From CAVTPU01 sp963736695 (GTDB taxonomy: Bacteria > Actinomycetota > Actinomycetes > Mycobacteriales > Micromonosporaceae), in NCBI GenBank assembly GCA_963736695.1, contig CAVTPU010000001.1, forward strand, positions 124,001 to 188,000: a stretch of 64,000 bases of DNA. Direction: 5' to 3'. A program made the translations under genes and the position numbers. Below the pieces are notes generated by a model. That model made no database searches and had not been told where the DNA came from. It worked only from the letters and a program-made list of their open reading frames with translations. Shown here piece by piece: positions 16,755 through 25,214 of the stretch (positions are counted from its first letter, which is position 1; each line of letters opens with the position of its first letter).

Positions 16755-18323
16755 TCATTGCCTGTTGAGTGCGGCGTGCAGTGACCGGTTGCGTTTATAG
16801 AGGCTGAGGAATGCGCCGTAGAGCTCGTCATAGCAGCCCCGGTGGGCCGGGTTCGGCTCATATTCGGCGGCGATGGGGGTGCGTCCGTCGAGTTCGTCCG
16901 GTCGCAATAGTCCCAACGCGACGAACGCCACGAACGCGGCGCCTCGCGCGTTGGCCATCTGCGGGTCGGCTGCCTGCCGAATAACCCGGTCGAGCACGTC
17001 TGCGTGGATCTGCGCCCACAACGCCGACCGCGCGCCGCCGCCGATGAAGGTCAGTGCGGGCATGGGTCGTTTAATGAACCGTTCGACCGCGTGCAACAAC
17101 CAGCGGGAGTTGAAGGCGGTGCCCTCGAAGACCGACCGCGCGAGGTCGGCGGGGCTCGTGGTGATGGAGAGGTTGTGGAAGCCGGCCCGCACGGTCGAGT
17201 CGTCGACGGGGGTCCGTTCGCCGTTGAGCCACGGCGTGAAGATCACCTTGCCGGAGCCGGATGGCGCGGAGGCGGCCATCGCGGTGACCGCCTCAATGAT
17301 CGTCTCCGCCGACGCGTCGGCGGGCAGCCCAGGTGGCCGCATGAGCATGGTGTCGGTGAGGAAGTTGAGACACGCGCCGGCCGTCTCGTGTTCGTTGGCG
17401 ACGAAATACCGACCTGGCAGGGCCGACGGCAGCGTGGTCTGGTTGTGGAACAGGTCGGTGCGTTTCCACGGCACGTGGCACGACAGCCACGACGACGTTC
17501 CGATGTAGAGGTGGCCGGCGAAGTCGGCCACCGCCCCGGAGCCGACCACGGCCGAGGGCACGTCGCCGCTGGCCGTCACGACGGGAATCCCGGCCGGCAG
17601 GCCCCACTCCCGCGCGACCGGCTCCCGCAGCTCGCCGATGACGGTCGCCGACGGCACGAGTTCGGGCAGCCGCCGCCGGTCCAGCCCCGACAGCGCGAGC
17701 AGCCGGTCGTCATAACGCACGGCGGCGAGGTCACGGTTGTCGGTCACCCAGTGCACGGCGATGCAATCGTACGAGGAACAGGCCCGCCCGGTCAGTCGGA
17801 GGTTGAGATAGTCGGCGGGCTCGAGGAAGACGCGGGTCGCGTCGTGCACGTCGGGTCGTTCGCGCTGGATCCACCGGATGTGCGCGGTCGGGTCCTTGCC
17901 GCTGTGGCCGGGCAGCCCGCCGGACCGGGACAGGAACGCGCGGAGTTTGCCCACGCCATAGCCAGCGACGCTGATCCGCCCGCCAGTGACCTCGCGAATG
18001 TAGCGGGCGCCGCGGGAGTCCATCCAGATGACGCTGTTCATGAGGTGTCGGCCGTCGGCACCGACCGCGACGGTGCCCGACCATTGGGAGGTCACGCAGA
18101 TTCCGGTGATCGCGCTCACCGGCACGGCGCCGCGGGCGACGAGGCGGCGCACGGCGGAGGTGATGGCCCGCCACCAGTCGTCGGGGTCCTGTTCGGCGGC
18201 TCCGCCGGGGCCGAGAAGCAGCTCGGTGGGCTCTTTGTCCCGGTCCGCGATGGTGCCGTCGACCGCGACGAGCGCCACCTTCGGGCCGCTGGTGCCGAGA
18301 TCCACCGCCAGCACGTGCTCCAA
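16755..18323 (-). CDS. FGGY-family carbohydrate kinase (xylulokinase-like)
   Basis: Phosphorylates a sugar or polyol using ATP. 522 residues. The N-terminal nucleotide motif is LAVDLGTSGPKVALVAVDG; the FGGY halves show TSQWSGTVAV, NSVIWMDSRG, the active-site Asp region VTASGDVPSAV, and the C-terminal signature FIGGGARSALWAQIHADVL plus ANARGAAFVA. The first codon is ambiguous: TTG 18323 or GTG 18314 (VLAVDLGT), the latter having GGAG just ahead. Sugar specificity cannot be read from sequence. It is upstream of the S1P-lyase-like gene, and the pair may be one catabolic unit. Confidence 0.87.
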   Translation of the reverse strand: MEHVLAVDLGTSGPKVALVAVDGTIADRDKEPTELLLGPGGAAEQDPDDWWRAITSAVRRLVARGAVPVSAITGICVTSQWSGTVAVGADGRHLMNSVIWMDSRGARYIREVTGGRISVAGYGVGKLRAFLSRSGGLPGHSGKDPTAHIRWIQRERPDVHDATRVFLEPADYLNLRLTGRACSSYDCIAVHWVTDNRDLAAVRYDDRLLALSGLDRRRLPELVPSATVIGELREPVAREWGLPAGIPVVTASGDVPSAVVGSGAVADFAGHLYIGTSSWLSCHVPWKRTDLFHNQTTLPSALPGRYFVANEHETAGACLNFLTDTMLMRPPGLPADASAETIIEAVTAMAASAPSGSGKVIFTPWLNGERTPVDDSTVRAGFHNLSITTSPADLARSVFEGTAFNSRWLLHAVERFIKRPMPALTFIGGGARSALWAQIHADVLDRVIRQAADPQMANARGAAFVAFVALGLLRPDELDGRTPIAAEYEPNPAHRGCYDELYGAFLSLYKRNRSLHAALNRQ

Positions 18324-18489
18324 CGCCGGCTCACCGCCTCTTCCCAGCCCCGCGTCCCAGCCCGGTCCAACCCCAGCACCGTACGCATTTTCGGCGTGCT
18401 GCGGAACCCGCCAGTGCGCTGACTCACGTCCACCCGACCGACCAGCCCGACCGACCAGCTCACCCAGTGCCGGGTTGGCCCGTGACCGG

Positions 18490-18849
18490 TCAGCTCACGG
18501 GGGCGAGGAACTCGAGGCGATTGCCGTGCGGGTCGGAGGTGTGAAACCGGCGGCGGCCGGGGATCTCGGCCGGGTCGGCCCACGTCACCGGATAGCCCGC
18601 GGCAGTCAACCGCTCGGCGAGGCTGTCGAGGTCTGGCCACAGCAGTCCGGGGTGGGCTTTGCGTGCGGGGTGGAAGTCGGCGTCAACGCCGAGGTGCAGT
18701 TCGATTCCGTGGCCGGTGAACCAGCATCCGCCCCGGGCTGCGAGCAGCGGTGGTTTGGGCACCTCGGTCAGGCCGAGAAGGTCGGCATAAAAGCCCCGGA
18801 GCACCGCTTCGGTGTTCGGGGGGCACGCGATCTGAACGTGATCGATCAT
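18490..18849 (-). CDS. VOC-family (glyoxalase/bleomycin-resistance-like) protein
   Basis: 119 residues from ATG 18849 (MIDHVQIACPPNTEAVLRGF). It has the beta-alpha-beta-beta-beta halves of a VOC metalloenzyme: FYADLLGLTEVPKP, CWFTGHGIELHLGV, and the C-terminal RRRFHTSDPHGNRLEFLAP with the metal-ligand Glu. The specific activity is unknown. Confidence 0.85.
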   Translation of the reverse strand: MIDHVQIACPPNTEAVLRGFYADLLGLTEVPKPPLLAARGGCWFTGHGIELHLGVDADFHPARKAHPGLLWPDLDSLAERLTAAGYPVTWADPAEIPGRRRFHTSDPHGNRLEFLAPVS

Positions 18850-18882
18850 GTCACGAGGGTCGCATCGACTTGACCCGCATAG

Positions 18883-18902
18883 CAAGACGGACGTACGGTT
18901 TG
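18883..18902. promoter_or_regulatory. AcnR-type operator candidate upstream of acnA
   Basis: CAAGACGGACGTACGGTTTG matches the perfect 20-bp palindrome in front of the TetR gene (25163-25182) at 16 of 20 positions. It lies 97 bp before the acnA start. In Corynebacterium glutamicum the TetR protein AcnR represses acn (known), so a shared operator is expected. Confidence 0.6.
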
Positions 18903-18998
18903 TTTTGAAACCACCTCCGCCGGCGGAGCGTCAACGCCGTGAAGGAAGCGCTCTGCGGGAGACTGCTTGACAAACAACCCCAGACGAAGGAGTACGAC

Positions 18999-21725
18999 GT
19001 GGCGAGCCTCGACACCTTCGGTGCCAAGAGCCGGCTGAGCGTCGCCGACGCCAGTTACGAGATCTTCAAGATCGACAAGGTGGACGGTTACGCCCGCTTG
19101 CCGTACAGCTTGAAGATCCTGCTCGAGAACCTGCTGCGCACCGAAGACGGCGCCAACATCACCGCCGACCACATCCGCGCCCTCGGCGCCTGGGATCCCG
19201 GCGCCGACCCCAGCGTGGAGATCCAGTTCACGCCAGCCCGGGTCCTCATGCAGGACTTCACCGGCGTCCCGTGCGTCGTTGACCTCGCCACCATGCGCGA
19301 AGCGGTGCGCGTGCTCGGCGGGGACCCGACCAAGGTCAACCCGCTCGCCCCCGCCGAACTGGTGATCGACCACTCGGTCATCGCCGACGTCTTCGGCCGG
19401 GCCGACGCGTTCGAACGCAACGTCGAGTTCGAATACGCCCGCAACAAGGAGCGCTACCAGTTCCTGCGGTGGGGCCAGTCGGCGTTCAACGAATTCAAGG
19501 TCGTGCCGCCCGGCACCGGCATCGTGCACCAGGTCAACATCGAGCACCTCGCTCGAGGCGTCATGGCGCGCGGCGGCCAGGCCTATCCCGACACGGTCGT
19601 CGGCACCGACTCGCACACCACCATGGTCAACGGCCTCGGCGTGCTCGGTTGGGGCGTCGGCGGCATCGAAGCCGAGGCCGCGATGCTCGGCCAGCCCGTC
19701 TCCATGCTCATCCCCCGGGTCGTCGGCTTCAAACTGCACGGCAACCTGCCCGACGGTGCCACCGCCACCGACCTCGTGCTCACCATCACCCAGATGCTGC
19801 GCACCCACGGCGTCGTCGGCAAGTTCGTCGAGTTCTACGGCTCGGGCGTCGCCGCCGTTCCACTCGCCAACCGCGCCACCATCGGCAACATGAGCCCCGA
19901 GTTCGGATCCACCTGCGCGATCTTCCCGATCGACGCGGAGACCATCCGCTATCTCCAACTCACTGGGCGACCGAGTGCGCTTGTCGCGCTGGTCGAGGCG
20001 TACGCGAAAGAACAGACCCTCTGGCACGACCCGCTCGCGCCGGAAGCGTCCTATTCGGAATATCTCGAACTGGACCTGTCCACAGTGGTGCCGTCCATCG
20101 CCGGGCCGAAGCGCCCGCAGGACCGGGTGTCGTTGCGTGAGGCGAAGACCGCGTTCCGCACCGCGCTGCCCAACTACGTCGCCGACGACGGGGTGGACGA
20201 GGAGTCGGCGGAGAGCTTCCCCGCCTCCGACGCGCCGTCCTCCAACGGCCGGGCCACCGCCGGGCGGGCCCACCGCCCCACCCCGGTGAGCCTCGCCGAC
20301 GGACGCTCCTTCACCATCGACCACGGCGCCGTGGTGATCGCCTCGATCACCTCGTGCACCAACACCTCCAACCCGCAGGTCATGCTCGGCGCCGCGCTGC
20401 TCGCCCGCAACGCCGTCGAACGTGGCCTCACCTCGAAGCCCTGGGTCAAGACCACCCTCGCCCCCGGGTCCACAGTGGTCATGGACTACTACGCCAAGGC
20501 CGGCCTCACGCCCTATCTCGAGAAGCTCGGCTTCCACCTCGTCGGCTACGGCTGCACCACGTGCATCGGCAACTCCGGCCCACTGCCCGAGGAGATCTCC
20601 GCCGCGGTCGGTTCAGCCGACCTCGCCGTCGTCTCGGTGCTCTCCGGCAACCGCAACTTCGAGGGCCGCATCAACCCCGACGTCAAGCTCAACTATCTCG
20701 CGTCCCCGCCGCTCGTCGTCGCCTACGCCATCGCCGGCACCATGGACATCGACCTCGACCACGACCCGCTCGGACACGACGCCGACGGCACGCCCGTGTT
20801 CCTGCGCGACATCTGGCCATCGCCGACAGAGGTTCAGCAGGTCATCGACTCGTCCGTCTCGGCGGAGATGTTCGCCAAGGACTACGCCGACGTCTTCTCC
20901 GGCGACGACCGGTGGCGGTCGCTGCCCACCCCGACCGGAGACACGTTCGCGTGGGCCGGCGACTCCACCTATGTGCGCAAGCCCCCATATTTCGAGGGCA
21001 TGGGCGCCACTCCCGAACCGGTGAGCGACATCGCCGGCGCGCGGGTGCTCGCCAAACTCGGCGACTCCGTCACCACCGACCACATCTCCCCCGCCGGGTC
21101 GATCAAAGCCGACTCGCCGGCCGGGCACTATCTCACCGAACACGGCGTCGACCGCAAGGACTTCAACTCGTACGGGTCGCGTCGCGGCAACCACGAAGTC
21201 ATGATCCGCGGCACGTTCGCCAACATCCGACTGCGCAACCAACTCGTGCCCGGCGTCGAAGGCGGGGCGACAGTTAACCTGCTCACCGGCGAACAGACCA
21301 CCATCTACGACGCGTCGATGGCCTACCAGGCCGCCGGGGTGCCGCTGGTCGTGCTCGCCGGCAAGGAATACGGCTCGGGATCGTCGCGTGACTGGGCGGC
21401 GAAGGGCACGATGCTGCTCGGCGTGCGCGCCGTCATCGCCGAGTCATATGAACGCATCCACCGGTCGAACCTCATCGGCATGGGCGTGCTGCCACTGCAG
21501 TTCCCCGTCGGGCAGACGGCCGACTCGCTCGGACTCACCGGCACCGAGACGTTCACCTTCACCGGGGTCGAGGCGCTCAACTCGGGCACCACACCCACGA
21601 CGGTCAGCGTGCGCACCGACACCGGCGTCGAGTTCGACGCGGTGCTGCGCATCGACACGCCCGGCGAGGCCGACTATTACCGGCACGGTGGCATTCTGCA
21701 ATACGTGCTGCGCAAGATGCTCTGA
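18999..21725 (+). CDS. acnA: aconitate hydratase A
   Basis: Citrate/isocitrate isomerase of the TCA cycle, [4Fe-4S] enzyme. The start is GTG 18999 (VASLDTFGAKSRL) with AAGGAG six bases upstream; the frame is open to 18939 but without a ribosome site. 908 residues. Cluster cysteines are seen in SCTNTSNPQVML and GCTTCIGNSGPL; other motifs are DHSVIADVFG, GTDSHTTMVNGLGVLGWGVG and GKEYGSGSSRDWAAKG. A Ser/Ala-rich insertion around residues 395-420 is typical of actinobacterial AcnA. A hairpin terminator follows. Confidence 0.96.
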   Translation: MASLDTFGAKSRLSVADASYEIFKIDKVDGYARLPYSLKILLENLLRTEDGANITADHIRALGAWDPGADPSVEIQFTPARVLMQDFTGVPCVVDLATMREAVRVLGGDPTKVNPLAPAELVIDHSVIADVFGRADAFERNVEFEYARNKERYQFLRWGQSAFNEFKVVPPGTGIVHQVNIEHLARGVMARGGQAYPDTVVGTDSHTTMVNGLGVLGWGVGGIEAEAAMLGQPVSMLIPRVVGFKLHGNLPDGATATDLVLTITQMLRTHGVVGKFVEFYGSGVAAVPLANRATIGNMSPEFGSTCAIFPIDAETIRYLQLTGRPSALVALVEAYAKEQTLWHDPLAPEASYSEYLELDLSTVVPSIAGPKRPQDRVSLREAKTAFRTALPNYVADDGVDEESAESFPASDAPSSNGRATAGRAHRPTPVSLADGRSFTIDHGAVVIASITSCTNTSNPQVMLGAALLARNAVERGLTSKPWVKTTLAPGSTVVMDYYAKAGLTPYLEKLGFHLVGYGCTTCIGNSGPLPEEISAAVGSADLAVVSVLSGNRNFEGRINPDVKLNYLASPPLVVAYAIAGTMDIDLDHDPLGHDADGTPVFLRDIWPSPTEVQQVIDSSVSAEMFAKDYADVFSGDDRWRSLPTPTGDTFAWAGDSTYVRKPPYFEGMGATPEPVSDIAGARVLAKLGDSVTTDHISPAGSIKADSPAGHYLTEHGVDRKDFNSYGSRRGNHEVMIRGTFANIRLRNQLVPGVEGGATVNLLTGEQTTIYDASMAYQAAGVPLVVLAGKEYGSGSSRDWAAKGTMLLGVRAVIAESYERIHRSNLIGMGVLPLQFPVGQTADSLGLTGTETFTFTGVEALNSGTTPTTVSVRTDTGVEFDAVLRIDTPGEADYYRHGGILQYVLRKML

Positions 21726-21741
21726 GCTGTTCGTTAGTGGT

Positions 21742-21770
21742 GGTGGGCGGTCCCGTTGGGGCCGCCCACC
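21742..21770 (+). terminator. terminator after acnA
   Basis: GGTGGGCGG (21742-21750) pairs with CCGCCCACC (21762-21770), with inner CCC/GGG pairing. It is followed by GTTGT rather than a full T-run. It begins 17 bp after the acnA stop. Confidence 0.6.
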
Positions 21771-21797
21771 GTTGTCTCGGCTCACCGAAACTCTCAT

Positions 21798-21876
21798 GTC
21801 ACCGCAGTCTCTGTCACTGCGGTCCGAGGTCACTGCGGTCCGAGGTCACTGCGATCTCATGTCATCGCAATCCCGC
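21798..21876. repeat. 16-bp tandem repeat at the 3' end of the RIO kinase gene
   Basis: GTCACTGCGGTCCGAG occurs exactly at 21813-21828 and 21829-21844. Degenerate units flank it at 21798-21812, 21845-21860 and 21861-21876, the last running into the terminal codons of the kinase gene. Confidence 0.7.
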
Positions 21877-22779
21877 CTCGGCGATGAGCTCACCGGCGAA
21901 TTCCTCGCCGTCGGCCTCGACCACCCCATGCGACGCGAACCACGTCGCGATGTTTCGCGCGTCCCGGGCGAGAAAAGTCGCGCCCTGCGGGTTGGCGACG
22001 ACGTCGATGATCTGCGGCAGATCGATCACGATGATCTGTCCATCGTGGACAAGCAAGTTGTACGCGGAGAGGTCCCCGTGTGCGTGACCAGCCCGCGCCA
22101 TCACCAGCAACTGGTCAACCACCTGACGCCACAGGTCGGGCAGTTCGGGCGCGCCGGAACGCACCTGCGCGAGCCTCGGCGCGGCCGCGCCGGTCGCCGC
22201 GTCACCGACGAACTCCAGCAGCACCTCCGTGCCGAGCACCTGCACCGGATATGGCACCCGCACACCCAGCCCCCACAGCATGCACAGAGCCGAAAACTCC
22301 GCCGCCGCCCACTGGCTCGCGATGAGTTCGCGCCCGAACGCGGATCGTGAAGCCATCGCACGGTTCATCCGGGACTCCTTGACCCGCCGACCCTCGAGAT
22401 AGCCCGCGTCGCGGTGAAACATGCGGTGCTCGGCCGAGCGATAGCGTTTCGCGGCGAGCAGGCATGAGCGGTTCGAGTCGGGCACCGCCCGCTCGATGAG
22501 GAAGACATCGGCCTCCTTGCCGGTCTTGAGCACTCCCAGCTCGGTGTCGAGTGCCGCGAGTTCGGTGACCAGCCAGTCGGGATGGGGAAGGGGGCCACGC
22601 TCCGTGGGGGTCGACTGATCCCAGGTCGACCAGCGATCCGCGCCCGAGGCACTGTCATCGTCGGTGGTCTCCAACCGGCGGACCCGGCCCCGTCGGCGGG
22701 TCGTCGTTTCTTCGTCGTCGTCGAATGCGCGTTTGCCGGTGCGGACCGGCGAGAACATGCCATCGTCGTGCAGACGCAC
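21862..22779 (-). CDS. RIO-family serine protein kinase
   Basis: Atypical protein kinase. 305 residues from GTG 22779 with AAGGAG upstream. A charged, probably disordered N-terminus (about 1-60) precedes the RIO domain: ATP loop LKTGKEADVFL, catalytic loop HGDLSAYNLLV (Asp and Asn), and the metal-binding IDLPQIID. The C-terminal helix region is ARDARNIATWFASHG. RIO kinases act in ribosome maturation in archaea and eukaryotes; the bacterial role is unclear. Tandem GTCATGAC palindromes lie upstream. Confidence 0.9.
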   Translation of the reverse strand: MRLHDDGMFSPVRTGKRAFDDDEETTTRRRGRVRRLETTDDDSASGADRWSTWDQSTPTERGPLPHPDWLVTELAALDTELGVLKTGKEADVFLIERAVPDSNRSCLLAAKRYRSAEHRMFHRDAGYLEGRRVKESRMNRAMASRSAFGRELIASQWAAAEFSALCMLWGLGVRVPYPVQVLGTEVLLEFVGDAATGAAAPRLAQVRSGAPELPDLWRQVVDQLLVMARAGHAHGDLSAYNLLVHDGQIIVIDLPQIIDVVANPQGATFLARDARNIATWFASHGVVEADGEEFAGELIAEAGLR

Positions 22780-23108
22780 GGTGAATCTCCTTGGTCGGGT
22801 GAAAGGATCCCCGACCGTGGGTCAGCGGCGCACGGATTCGACCAGGACGGTCAGCCGGCTCGCGTCACGCGACGTTCGGGGGGAGGGCAGGCGGCTTCAG
22901 CCGCGCGACAGGCGCGTTCATTGTCAGGCCCTCCTCTCTCCAACCGGTGGTTCGGCGTCGTCATGACACCTCAGCGTCGTCATGACATCCCCGAAGATTC
23001 AGCCTGCCATCACCGGTGTTCGCCACGCAAGCAGATTTTCCTGACAGCGTGGGGGTTTCGCCGCCACAGTCCGGCTTCGCCGGAGCGGCTGCCTCGGTTT
23101 CCCGCTAA
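22780..23108. other. 329-bp gap upstream of the RIO kinase gene
   Basis: No convincing gene. The visible contents are the double GTCATGAC repeat (22955-22987) and, at the left, the kinase Shine-Dalgarno. The stretch 23030-23108 may be a decayed end of a neighbouring gene; I see nothing further. Confidence 0.5.
22955..22987. promoter_or_regulatory. two GCGTCGTCATGACA boxes, 19 bp apart
   Basis: Exact 14-bp direct repeats at 22955-22968 and 22974-22987, each containing the palindrome GTCATGAC. The placement about 175-210 bp upstream of the RIO kinase start fits a pair of operator sites (inference). Confidence 0.4.
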
Positions 23109-23150
23109 CGTGTCGCGTTTTTCATGTCGGAGCATGAAAAACGCGACACG
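23109..23150. repeat. 18-bp perfect inverted repeat
   Basis: CGTGTCGCGTTTTTCATG (23109-23126), loop TCGGAG, then its exact complement at 23133-23150. It overlaps the last codons of the broken AbiEi-like gene. Such a stem would be very stable; the T5 tract is within the arm, not after it, so it is not a standard terminator. It could act as a bidirectional processing or termination signal. Confidence 0.75.
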
Positions 23151-24311
23151 ATGCGCCACCACACCGACGGGGCGATCCCAACCATCCGCCGGCACGCAGG
23201 CTCTGCACCACCTGGCCGGCGACGGCGCATGGACGGTCGACCACGTCGGCGAGACCGTAGCGAAGAACCCGCACGCCCGACACGATGGTGGCGTTGTCAC
23301 GACCCATGTCGCGCCACCGGGCCTCGGCGGGGTGCGCAGCCCGACCATCGAGCTCAACCACCGTCGCATAGGACTTATAACAGACATCGTCGTAGTAGGT
23401 CCCGCCCGACCGACTTCGACGGCTCTGGCGTATGGCACGTGGCAACGCGTGTGCCCGTTCCACTGACCGCAGATACAACGACTCCAGTGGCGAACGGCAC
23501 CCTTCGGCGATTTCACTCAACGCCATCATGATCACCTTTCGCCAATGCAGCCGGTGTCGCCTGTCCGCGGCGTGAAGGAGCCGCTCCGGCGTGGTCATTC
23601 GGGCGCCGACCGCCTTGGCTAACCAGCCCACGACATCGGCGGCGACACGAGCCGAGTCCGCGAGGTCGATAACGGTCTCCTCGAGCCTGGTCCGAGGCGG
23701 GGTGGCGACGGGGTGTCGCACGACCTCGCCAAGTCTGGACCGGTGAATCACCAAGCCAGGCGACGCGGCTGGCCGTCGTTGATAGGGCACGGTGACGTGA
23801 ATGGCGGAGGTCGCGGGCGTCAGCGGCGTCCCTGTTGGCCAAGCGTTGCTTGGTCAGGCGCTGCTCGGTCAGGCGCTGTTCGGCAAAGTGCTGTTGGTGA
23901 GGCGCTGTCGGCAAAGTGCTGTTCGGTGAGGCGTTGTTCGGCGAACCGGCTGTTAGTGAACTGAGCGTCAGCGAGTCCATAGAGTTCGGCGGCGGTGAGA
24001 TGGCTCAGCATGGCCCCCTCGCCGGCATGCAGGACCGCCGCCCACAGGTGACTCAGCCTCGGCACTGGACCGGTATATGTCACATATGTGGCGCGGTGCA
24101 GCCGCCGCCACCGACCACTCGCGAGCCGCGAGTCCACGCCGGACCGCGTCATCCCCCGGCTGAGGGCTTGCGCGCGACTGATCACGCCGGCCTGCGTACG
24201 CAACAGCTCTCGCACGCCGACGATGGTGCCCGACTCCGCCTGCCGCAACTCGACCGCGCACCACGACTGTGGAAAAGACAGCCCCTTGTGGACAACGAGG
24301 CGACGAGTCAC
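23122..24311 (-). pseudogene. AbiEi/DUF559-type protein, broken in at least two places
   Basis: The N-terminal part (frame ending near 23950) has the AbiEi-like winged-helix start VRELLRTQAGVISRAQALSR, then GVDSRLASGRWRRLHRATYV and MLSHLTAAELYGLAD. The C-terminal part in another frame (VTVPYQRRPAASPGLVIHRS, RTRLEETVIDLADSA, YATVVELDGRAAHP, LRYGLADVVDRPCAVAGQVV) is the DUF559 endonuclease-like domain usual in these proteins. A 15-bp minisatellite lies between, and the frame changes twice there, each equal to +1. The true start may be GTG 24215. In intact form it would be a type IV antitoxin-like regulator or nuclease-fold protein; here it is probably inactive unless the frame errors are artefacts. 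Confidence 0.7.
23836..23954. repeat. 15-bp minisatellite (about seven imperfect units)
   Basis: Units related to TCGGTCAGGCGCTGT (for example TCGGCAAAGTGCTGT, TCGGTGAGGCGTTGT) are 14, 15 or 16 bp long. On the minus strand they encode pentapeptides such as LTEQR and FAEQ. Units that are not 15 bp change the reading frame of the host gene. Confidence 0.7.
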
Positions 24312-24459
24312 ACGAGGTCAGCGAACCAAGGAGACAGGGGAACCGACAAAGGGTCCGCGAACCACGAAGACAGGAGAACAGGCATGGGTCAGCGGATCTC
24401 CGTCGCACCCCCGCAGATCAGCACACAACACACACAATGCGGGGCTGCGCCCGCCAAAG

Positions 24460-25101
24460 TCAGTGGAACTGGGCCGGGGCGTGTGGCTCGCGGAAGAGCC
24501 GAAACGCCTCCGGGATCTTCTGCGCGTGGGTGCCGAAGAGCGGCAGCGACACCGCCTGCGGCTCGTCGACCCAGCGCAGGTCGACGGTTTCGCTGCTCAG
24601 CGCCAGTTCCCCGCCGACGACCTCGCATTGGAAGACGAGGTGATAGGCGTGTGGCCTGCCGGCCGATGAGACGAAGACGCGATTGTCGAAGATCCCGAGC
24701 AGTCGGGTTGGGCGTACCCTTAATCCTGTCTCTTCCCACACCTCGCGGGCCGCGACGACCGAGGGTGGCTCGCCCACCTCGGCGGACCCGCCAGGAAGGC
24801 ACCACAGTCCGTTGTCGGCGCGCTGGGCGAGCAGGACTCGCCCGTCGCTGTCGAAGACGGCGCCGTCGGCTCCCACGTGCGGGGTGCGGAAGGTGAGGTC
24901 GCCGCGGAACATGGCGACGATGTCGGCCGAGGGCCGGGTGTCGGCGATGGCGAGCAGTTCGGCGGCGAGGTCCATGGTGCGGTGATAGCGGGCGCGGTCA
25001 TATTCGTCGGTGCCGTAGTGCAGCCCGTTGGCGGCCATGGCCCGCAGTTCGTCGGCGATCTCGCTGATGCGCGCGCCGAGGTCGATTGTCGCGTCACTCA
25101 T
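24460..25101 (-). CDS. NUDIX hydrolase with N-terminal NUDIX-associated domain
   Basis: Cleaves a nucleoside-diphosphate-linked compound. 213 residues from ATG 25101. Residues 1-60 form the helical NUDIX_N region (DELRAMAANGLHYGTDEYDR). The Nudix box is complete: GGSAEVGEPPSVVAAREVWE followed by ETGL, preceded by RADNGLWCLP. ADP-ribose or ADP-sugar pyrophosphatase activity is typical of this architecture, but the substrate is not certain. Confidence 0.9.
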   Translation of the reverse strand: MSDATIDLGARISEIADELRAMAANGLHYGTDEYDRARYHRTMDLAAELLAIADTRPSADIVAMFRGDLTFRTPHVGADGAVFDSDGRVLLAQRADNGLWCLPGGSAEVGEPPSVVAAREVWEETGLRVRPTRLLGIFDNRVFVSSAGRPHAYHLVFQCEVVGGELALSSETVDLRWVDEPQAVSLPLFGTHAQKIPEAFRLFREPHAPAQFH

Positions 25102-25162
25102 GCTGGCCTCCCACCCCGATGGTGCCACAGGCAACGGGTCGAGGGCCGCAGAGTGTGACAAA

Positions 25163-25182
25163 CAATCCGTACGTACGGATTG
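25163..25182. promoter_or_regulatory. perfect 20-bp palindrome upstream of the TetR (acnR-like) gene
   Basis: CAATCCGTACGTACGGATTG is fully self-complementary and ends 32 bp before the GTG at 25215. A 16/20 match lies before acnA. Most likely the autoregulatory operator of the TetR protein. Confidence 0.7.
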
Positions 25183-25214
25183 CAGACAGCGTCGGCGGCT
25201 GACACGATCAACGG

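Noticed and set aside
17004..20537. Long open frames antisense to the FGGY kinase and acnA
   Set aside because: Low-complexity Gly/Asp/Arg sequence, no start context, shadowed by recognised enzymes.
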